The notes below the pieces were generated by a model. That model worked only from the letters and a program-made list of their open reading frames with translations, was not told where the DNA came from and did no database searches. DNA of 64,000 bases, from assembly GCF_016841685.1 (NCBI RefSeq), contig NZ_JAENYR010000005.1, forward strand, positions 22,701 through 86,700, written 5' to 3'. Positions 59,011 through 64,000 of the stretch are shown piece after piece; position 1 is the first letter of the stretch; each line of letters begins with the position of its first letter. Made by a program: the position numbers and the translations under genes. This DNA is from Thiohalomonas denitrificans (GTDB lineage: Bacteria; Pseudomonadota; Gammaproteobacteria; Thiohalomonadales; Thiohalomonadaceae).

Positions 59011-59694
59011 TCAGACCAGTGAATACAGGACCGCCAGGAAGGCCTCGGGCGATAGCCCGGTCATCCCCCCCAGCAGCGACAGAAACCATGTCACCATCGG
59101 CCACAGAATCTGTCCCAATATGCCAGTAACCAGTAGCAATACCAAGATGGGAAACCCATAGGGCTCAATACGGCTGAGCTGCCAGGATGCCGGTCCGGGC
59201 AGTAACCCGACCGCCACCCGCCCGCCGTCCAGCGGCGGCAGTGGAAGAAGATTAAGCACCATCAGGATGATATTGATGAAGATACCTGCTACTGCCATGT
59301 AGATGAGGAAAAGCCCTACATCCCCCCCAAACCAGGCTCCCAGCTGGGCCATCAACACCCAAAATGCTGCCATGATCAAGTTTGACAGCGGTCCTCCCAG
59401 GGCCACCAACGCCATATCGCGTTTCGGGTTCCGCAAATTCTCATAGGTAATGGGCACCGGCTTGGCCCAACCAAAAATGATCCCTCCCAACATCAGCAGG
59501 ATACCCGGCACGAGAATCGTCCCCACCGGGTCGATATGCTTAATTGGATTCAGCGTCAACCGTCCCAGCATGCGCGCAGTCGGATCGCCAAAACGAAGGG
59601 CAACCCAGCCGTGGGCCGTTTCATGCACGGTAATGGCAAAGATCACCGGCAGCGCCCAGACCGCGATGCGCTGCATGACATTGAGTTCATCCAT
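59011..59694 (-). CDS. Site-2 protease family membrane metalloprotease
   Basis: 227 aa with about six hydrophobic helices. Zinc motif HETAH in FAITVHETAHGWVALRFGDP and the second ligand NLLPLPPLDGGRVA are intact. Small family members of this kind occur upstream of trpS-scpA in many proteobacteria; the substrate is unknown. Same direction as trpS, 18 bases away, so probably the first gene of that operon. Confidence 0.92.
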   Translation of the reverse strand: MDELNVMQRIAVWALPVIFAITVHETAHGWVALRFGDPTARMLGRLTLNPIKHIDPVGTILVPGILLMLGGIIFGWAKPVPITYENLRNPKRDMALVALGGPLSNLIMAAFWVLMAQLGAWFGGDVGLFLIYMAVAGIFINIILMVLNLLPLPPLDGGRVAVGLLPGPASWQLSRIEPYGFPILVLLLVTGILGQILWPMVTWFLSLLGGMTGLSPEAFLAVLYSLV

Positions 59695-59750
59695 TCGGGG
59701 ATTATACCTGCTGGTTCACTGTGAGCCGAAGTCGGCTGAACGTAATGGGT

Positions 59751-59897
59751 TTAACCGCAAAGACGCAAAGGGCGCAAAGAAGGATCTTTTATCCTACTCA
59801 TGTGCTCGGGGTTTGAGGAACCCTTCGAGGAACTTCGGAGGGAAGTACTTTCCAACCAATCACCCCCTTTGCGCGCTTTGCGTCTTTGCGGTGAATT
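59751..59897. repeat. CCGCAAAGACGC palindromic repeat between S2P and yciO
   Basis: TTAACCGCAAAGACGCAAAG (59751) and CTTTGCGTCTTTGCGGTGAA (ending about 59896) form near-perfect arms around unrelated DNA. Single (not nested) copy of the family that is nested at 40831 and 46336. Confidence 0.85.
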
Positions 59898-59900
59898 ACC

Positions 59901-60524
59901 TCAAGCTTCGAAAGGGGCGGGATCGCCAAGCCCGCGGCGCAGAACCTCCGGCGTATCATCCTCAAAGGCGATCACCGTAGTCGGTTCCAGGCCACCAAAG
60001 CCGCCGTCGATGATGAGGTCGACGGCGTGCTCCAATCGATCACGGATATCCTCGGGATCCGATTCCGGTATCTCCCGGCCCGGCAGGATCAGGGTGGTAC
60101 TGACCATGGGCTCGCCCAATTCCTCAAGCAAGGCCTGCGCGATCGGATTAGCGGGAACCCGCAGACCGATGGTCTTACGCTTGGGCTGCTGCAGCCGACG
60201 CGGCACCTCGCGCGTAGCGGGTAGAACAAAGGTATACGGGCCGGGCGTCACCGCCTTGAGTAGCCGATACGCCGTATTGCCCACTTTGGCATAAGTACCC
60301 AGTTCCGACAGATCGCGACAGACCAGTGTGAAGTGGTGCTTTTCGCTCAACTGGCGAATGTTGCGAATCCGATCAAAGGCCTTTTTATCATCCAAATGAC
60401 AACCGAGCGCATAGCCGGAGTCAGTCGGATAGACCGTCACGGCCCCGCTACGAATCATGTCCACTGCCTGCTTGATCAAGCGTGGCTGGGGATTGTCAGG
60501 ATGGATCTGGAAGAATTGGCTCAT
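59901..60524 (-). CDS. yciO: YciO, YrdC-fold protein
   Basis: 207-residue YrdC/Sua5-fold RNA-binding protein, related to threonylcarbamoyl-AMP synthase TsaC. Signature YPTDSGYALGC and KRKTIGLRVPANPIAQALLE, then PMVSTTLILPG. The TsaC-typical SAN motif is replaced by this YciO-type loop, so orthology to E. coli YciO rather than TsaC is likely. Next to rnm, as in E. coli. Confidence 0.92.
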   Translation of the reverse strand: MSQFFQIHPDNPQPRLIKQAVDMIRSGAVTVYPTDSGYALGCHLDDKKAFDRIRNIRQLSEKHHFTLVCRDLSELGTYAKVGNTAYRLLKAVTPGPYTFVLPATREVPRRLQQPKRKTIGLRVPANPIAQALLEELGEPMVSTTLILPGREIPESDPEDIRDRLEHAVDLIIDGGFGGLEPTTVIAFEDDTPEVLRRGLGDPAPFEA

Positions 60525-60540
60525 GAAATCCGTCGTTGTT

Positions 60541-60613
60541 TTTGTTCACAGAGGAAAACCACAGAGGAGGGTTTTCCACCCGGGTTTTTATCCGTGACCT
60601 CTGCGGTCAATGT
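60541..60613. repeat. Degenerate CCACAGAG-type repeat between yciO and rnm
   Basis: GTTCACAGAGGAAAACCACAG (about 60543) pairs partly with ATCCGTGACCTCTGCGGTCA (about 60590). The right arm enters the rnm 3' end. Confidence 0.5.
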
Positions 60614-61463
60614 CACACGCGGCGCGCTTCAACTCAGTGTCCCAGCTACCCCAGATAGGATTGCAGCCGTCAGGCAGCGGTGCCAGGCGTCCCAGCTCCA
60701 CCCACGGATGTTCCGGACCATGATAATCCGAGCCCGCCGAAGCGAGCAGCCCGTTATGGCGCGCGAGCTGGGCAATTTTAAAGCAGTCATCGCGGCTGTG
60801 GCTGGCCGAGACCACCTCGATACCGACGCCACCCGCCTCCATGAACTCCCCGACCAGCTTCCGCAGACGTGTCATGGTCATATCGTAGCGGGCAGGGTGG
60901 GCAATCACTGCCTGCCCCCCAGCGGCACGGATCCAGCCCACCGCCTCTTCGAACGTGGCCCATTCTCCCGGGACGTGGCCCGGCCTGTTACGTTTCAGAA
61001 AGTGTTTGAAGACATCGCGCACGCTCTTGGCATGTCCCTCCCCGGCCAGGAACTGAGCAAAGTGTGTACGACTGACAACTCGGCCCTTGGCCCGCTCCGC
61101 AGCCGCCTCGTAGGCACCCTCAATGCCGACTTTGGCGAGACGCCGTCCGATTTCACGGGCCCGCCAGTCCCTAAATTTCCGCAGGCGCCCGAGTCCCGCC
61201 TGTAGCGCGGTATTGTTCGGGTCAACGTGCAGTCCCACGATATGGATCGTCATCCGATTCCAGGTGACCGAGACCTCCACACCGGGAACGAGCGTCAATC
61301 CGAGCGCCGTCGCGGCTTCAGCGGCCTCGGTGACGCCGGCCATCTCGTCGTGATCGGTAAGCGCCAGAACATCCACACCGGCGGCGCGGGCCCGGCGGAC
61401 CAGCTCCCCGGGGGCAAGTGTCCCGTCCGAAGCGAGTGAATGACTGTGTAGGTCGTAAAACAT
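60588..61463 (-). CDS. rnm: PHP-domain 5'-3' exonuclease, RNase AM (YciV)
   Basis: 291-residue PHP phosphoesterase. Metal motifs YDLHSHSLASDGTL, ALTDHDEMAG, VIAHPARYDM and SAGSDYHGPEHPWVELG are all present. The E. coli homologue trims 5' ends of rRNA and degrades 3',5'-nucleotide bisphosphates (known). Its 3' end takes in part of a dispersed repeat arm. Upstream of yciO. Confidence 0.94.
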   Translation of the reverse strand: MFYDLHSHSLASDGTLAPGELVRRARAAGVDVLALTDHDEMAGVTEAAEAATALGLTLVPGVEVSVTWNRMTIHIVGLHVDPNNTALQAGLGRLRKFRDWRAREIGRRLAKVGIEGAYEAAAERAKGRVVSRTHFAQFLAGEGHAKSVRDVFKHFLKRNRPGHVPGEWATFEEAVGWIRAAGGQAVIAHPARYDMTMTRLRKLVGEFMEAGGVGIEVVSASHSRDDCFKIAQLARHNGLLASAGSDYHGPEHPWVELGRLAPLPDGCNPIWGSWDTELKRAACDIDRRGHG

Positions 61464-61525
61464 AATCTTTCTATTCTACCCTATCCCGCGCCTTGGCTTC
61501 ACGCCGCATGGCGTGCTGCAATGTG

Positions 61526-61689
61526 CTAGTGTACTGTTACATGCTTGGCTCGCCCGAAGGGAGCCCCAAAAGCGCCATGACGGCGTTGCAGCGCTTGACA
61601 GGAGAGTAACCATTGCCTGCGCGCTGCAACTTGTCCTGAACGTTCTTGGGAGCTCTGAAAGTATCGGCAAGCATGCAACAGTACACTAG
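61526..61689. mobile_element. MITE-like element between rnm and yciB
   Basis: 164 bp with 21-bp terminal inverted repeats: CTAGTGTACTGTTACATGCTT (61526-61546) mirrored by AAGCATGCAACAGTACACTA then G (61669-61689), one mismatch. Internal dyads GTTGCAGCGC...GCGCTGCAAC and GGCTC...GAGCC allow folding. No ORF inside. Ends 48 bases before the yciB ATG. Target-site duplication is not evident. Confidence 0.75.
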
Positions 61690-61737
61690 TTGTTAATAGA
61701 CGCTGTCGGGCACAGATCATCCAACCTGATTCAATTC

Positions 61738-62283
61738 ATGAAACTTCTTTTTGATTTTTTTCCCATCCTGCTGTTTTTCATCGCCTACAAAATATATGGC
61801 ATCTATACCGCAACGGCAGTGGCGATCGGGGCCTCTTTTATTCAGGTGGCGGTCTTTTGGTTGCGCCACCGCCGCTTCGAGAATATGCACCTGGTCACCC
61901 TGGGCCTCATAGCGGTCCTCGGAGGCGCGACACTCTGGTTGCAGAACGAGACCTTTATCCAATGGAAGCCGACCGTGGTCAACTGGCTGTTCGGGTTCGC
62001 CTTTCTTGCCAGTCACTTCATCGGCCGCCAGCTGCTGGTCAAGCGCATGATGGGCTCGGCCCTGGAACTGCCCGACATCATATGGCAACGACTCAATACC
62101 GCCTGGGCCCTGTTCTTTATCGGCTCGGGATTTCTCAATCTCTATGTCGTATACAACTTCGACACCGAGATCTGGGTTAATTTCAAACTCTTCGGGCTGA
62201 TGGGGCTGACCTTTGTGTTCGTGATCGGACAGGCTTTCTTTCTGGTGCGTCACATGAAGCCACAAACGGAAGAGAAAAACTGA
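61738..62283 (+). CDS. yciB: Inner membrane septation-associated protein YciB
   Basis: 181-residue protein with about five membrane helices ([37 protein letters not shown]). YciB family, linked to intracellular septation and envelope integrity. ATG 61738 gives the family start MKLLFDFFP. Its stop overlaps the yciI ATG by one base (TGATG). Confidence 0.95.
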   Translation: MKLLFDFFPILLFFIAYKIYGIYTATAVAIGASFIQVAVFWLRHRRFENMHLVTLGLIAVLGGATLWLQNETFIQWKPTVVNWLFGFAFLASHFIGRQLLVKRMMGSALELPDIIWQRLNTAWALFFIGSGFLNLYVVYNFDTEIWVNFKLFGLMGLTFVFVIGQAFFLVRHMKPQTEEKN

Positions 62284-62582
62284 TGCTTTACGCGATAATC
62301 TCCGAAGATGTGGAAAACAGTCTCGAACAGCGCCTTCAGGCGCGTCCGGCGCATCTCGAGCGACTGAGAGTCCTGCAGGACGAAGGGCGGCTCCTCCTGG
62401 CGGGCCCCCACCCGACCATTGATGCCGACGACCCCGGTCCCGCCGGCTTTTCCGGCAGCCTGGTGGTCGCAGAATTCGAATCGCTCGAAACGGCGCGCCG
62501 CTGGGCGGCCGCGGATCCCTACATTGAAGCCGGCGTATACGACCGGGTGATCGTCAAACCCTTCCGGAAGGTGGTGCCATGA
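62283..62582 (+). CDS. yciI: YciI-family protein
   Basis: 99-residue ferredoxin-like alpha-beta barrel protein. Starts [20 protein letters not shown]; conserved [14 protein letters not shown] and [16 protein letters not shown]. Biochemical role unsettled for the family. Translationally coupled to yciB (1-base overlap) and to bolA (4-base overlap). Confidence 0.93.
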   Translation: MLYAIISEDVENSLEQRLQARPAHLERLRVLQDEGRLLLAGPHPTIDADDPGPAGFSGSLVVAEFESLETARRWAAADPYIEAGVYDRVIVKPFRKVVP

Positions 62583-62851
62583 ATCGCGTCGAAGCCATTC
62601 GCTCCGTACTCAACAACACTCTCGAACCAGAACAGCTGGAGATCATCGACGACAGCCACAAGCATGCCGGCCACGCCAGTGCCGGGGGCGCAGGCCACTT
62701 TACCGTGCGCGTGGTTTCACCCGTTTTTGCGGGCAAAAGCCTGATCGAGCGGCATCGTCTCGTCTATGCTGCCCTTGATGATCTGATGCACTCCGAGATC
62801 CATGCACTCTCCATCAAAGCTGAAACCCCGGAAGAGAGCAAAAACCAATAA
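62579..62851 (+). CDS. BolA-family protein
   Basis: 90-residue class II KH-like fold. Conserved DDSHKHAGH and [20 protein letters not shown]. BolA proteins often bind iron-sulfur clusters with monothiol glutaredoxins or act in cell-shape control; which applies here is not visible. Overlaps yciI by 4 bases and precedes the parvulin by 12 bases. Confidence 0.94.
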   Translation: MNRVEAIRSVLNNTLEPEQLEIIDDSHKHAGHASAGGAGHFTVRVVSPVFAGKSLIERHRLVYAALDDLMHSEIHALSIKAETPEESKNQ

Positions 62852-62863
62852 GGAGCACGTTTT

Positions 62864-63661
62864 ATGAACAAATCTTTCTCTTTCCTGCGCCGCACCGGTG
62901 CCACTCTACTCCTGGCATCCCTGCCCCTGGCCTGCATCCAGGCGGCCGAAGAAGTCGCCACAGTAAACGGCGAACCCATTTATCGCGAGGACATCGAGCA
63001 GTATCAACAGCAGCAGGGGATGGGTGCCGAGCAGGCGAAGGATCAAATGCAGGTGATCAACGAACTGATCTCCCGCGAACTGGTATACCAGGACGCCCTT
63101 GCCAAGGACCTCGACGAAGACCCCGAGGTCCAGGCGGCGCTGGAAGAAGCCAGCCGCAATGTCCTGTTGAATGCCGCTGTGCAGACGGCCCTCGAGGAGA
63201 ACCCGGTAACCGAAAAGGAGATGAAGACCTTTTACGACGAGCAGATCTCCCGGATCGATGCCACCGAATACAAGGCGCGCCACATCCTGGTCGAGGAGCA
63301 GGATACGGCTGAAGAGGTGATCGCCAAACTGGAGGAAGGCGCCGAGTTCTCTGTCTTGGCCGAGGAGTTTTCGATCGATCCCTCGAGTCAGCAAGGCGGC
63401 GATCTGGGCTGGATCAATCCGCAACAGATGGTGCCGTCCTTCTCAGAGGCCCTTCAGAATATGGAAGAGGGGGAATACACCGCGGAGCCGGTACAGAGCC
63501 GCTTCGGCTGGCACGTCATTGAGCTGGAAGACACCCGTTCCCAGCAGCCGCCGAGTTTCGAGGAGGTGAAGCCGCAGATTGAACAGGCCCTGCAGCAGAA
63601 ATACGTCGCAGAGTATCTGGAGAGCCTCAGGGAGAACGCCGACATCGAAATCAAGGAGTAA
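62864..63661 (+). CDS. Parvulin-type periplasmic peptidyl-prolyl isomerase
   Basis: 265 aa with a signal peptide (about 1-27, ending IQAAEE), a SurA-like N-terminal chaperone helix region (about 30-125) and one PpiC domain (about 132-225; YKARHILVEEQDTAEEVIAK, GGDLGWINPQQMVPSFSEAL and FGWHVIELED). A folding factor for exported proteins. Preceded by AAGGAGCACG before ATG 62864. Fourth gene of yciB-yciI-bolA-ppiC. Confidence 0.94.
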   Translation: MNKSFSFLRRTGATLLLASLPLACIQAAEEVATVNGEPIYREDIEQYQQQQGMGAEQAKDQMQVINELISRELVYQDALAKDLDEDPEVQAALEEASRNVLLNAAVQTALEENPVTEKEMKTFYDEQISRIDATEYKARHILVEEQDTAEEVIAKLEEGAEFSVLAEEFSIDPSSQQGGDLGWINPQQMVPSFSEALQNMEEGEYTAEPVQSRFGWHVIELEDTRSQQPPSFEEVKPQIEQALQQKYVAEYLESLRENADIEIKE

Positions 63662-64000
63662 CTGTAACTGCTCACTCCCCCGTCATTCCCGCGGAGGCGG
63701 GAATCCAGAGAGCAGCGGCATGGCTCAAAATGGATCCCCGCCTGCGCGGGGATGACGAATCTCCTATGCCGCGCATGACCAACCGGGCGAGCAGTTACGA
63801 GTAACTGGCGGTTTTTAACCACAGAGGAGACAGAGCTCACCGAGATTACAGCCGTCATCTCTGCGCCCTCTGTGTTCTCTGTGGCTGAAATCTAGGAGCC
63901 TGTCCGAGAATAGCGACCATCACGAGGACAAGACGGATTGAGTCGGATTTTCCGGCCATCTGAGGCAAATACGACTGCATGGACGCAGTCGTTAGAGCGA
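63662..64000. repeat. Repeat-filled right edge: dRS3-like copy 2, CCACAGAG palindrome and two more families
   Basis: Contains an inverted dRS3-like copy (63682-63756) matching 32124-32200; a CCACAGAG-family palindrome (AACCACAGAGGAGACAGAGC from 63818 against GCCCTCTGTGTTCTCTGTGG ending 63883); the AGGAGCCTGTCCGAGAATAG repeat (63895); and GCATGGACGCAGTCGTTAGA (63979), related to 36836 and 16602. No gene is seen; the next gene lies beyond the window. Confidence 0.85.

Overview
This window is chromosomal DNA from a GC-rich gammaproteobacterium. It is packed with core genes, and no phage, plasmid or intact transposase gene was seen. Gene order resembles Pseudomonas and relatives in several blocks: thrS-infC-rpmI-rplT-pheS-pheT-ihfA-merR-tRNA-Pro; the gyrA to ihfB aromatic block; mtnA/mtaD/ubiG/mupP; and S2P-trpS-scpA-scpB-rluB. 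An Rnf complex, an exosortase/PrsT pair and squalene genes hpnC/D/E suggest an environmental bacterium, perhaps near the Chromatiales or other sulfur-oxidising lineages. That placement is inference; the sequence does not name the species.

Layout. Bases 1-4566 hold the end of an rnf operon (rnfC partial, D, G, E, A) plus a small Cys-rich membrane protein. Bases 4815-8626 hold ppsA (PEP synthase) and its regulator ppsR. Bases 8814-16327 (minus strand) hold the translation block thrS to tRNA-Pro. Bases 17001-20596 hold an exosortase-EpsI fusion and a PrsT-like TPR lipoprotein, both for exopolysaccharide/PEP-CTERM protein sorting. Bases 21085-26432 hold tRNA-Val, a ComEA-like protein, galU, tRNA-Asn, aspC and uvrB. 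Bases 26659-43554 (minus strand) run pyrF, lapB, lapA, ihfB, rpsA, cmk, aroA, tyrA, aroF, hisC, pheA, serA, serC and gyrA, which joins shikimate, Phe/Tyr and serine synthesis to DNA topology and translation. Bases 43745-47923 hold methylthioadenosine salvage (mtnA, mtaD), ubiG and mupP. Bases 47967-51777 hold the squalene set hpnC, hpnD, hpnE with an oppositely oriented cysC, placed between mupP and yciK. Bases 51796-61463 hold yciK, a double-thioredoxin protein, a nucleoside deaminase, a MagIII-like glycosylase, rluB, scpB, scpA, trpS, an S2P protease, yciO and rnm. Bases 61738-63661 hold yciB-yciI-bolA and a parvulin isomerase.

The most unusual feature is between the genes. Almost every long gap carries dispersed inverted repeats built from short purine-rich near-repeats (CCGCAAAGACGC, CCGCAGAGGCG, CCACAGAGAACAC, CCACGGGGAACAC). 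Several are nested, with one family's palindrome inside another's arms. There are also a 164-bp MITE-like element, a 19-copy heptamer array that supplies the aroA stop codon, REP-like hairpins (one supplying the mupP stop codon) and a dRS3-like element in two copies. Gene-level points of interest are an AUC start for infC, loss of the catalytic Lys in YciK, the NqrM-like candidate behind rnfA, and the squalene insertion with a tail-to-tail hpnC/cysC overlap. I did not find a clear new defence or biosynthetic system; the nested repeat families are the best candidate for undescribed structure.
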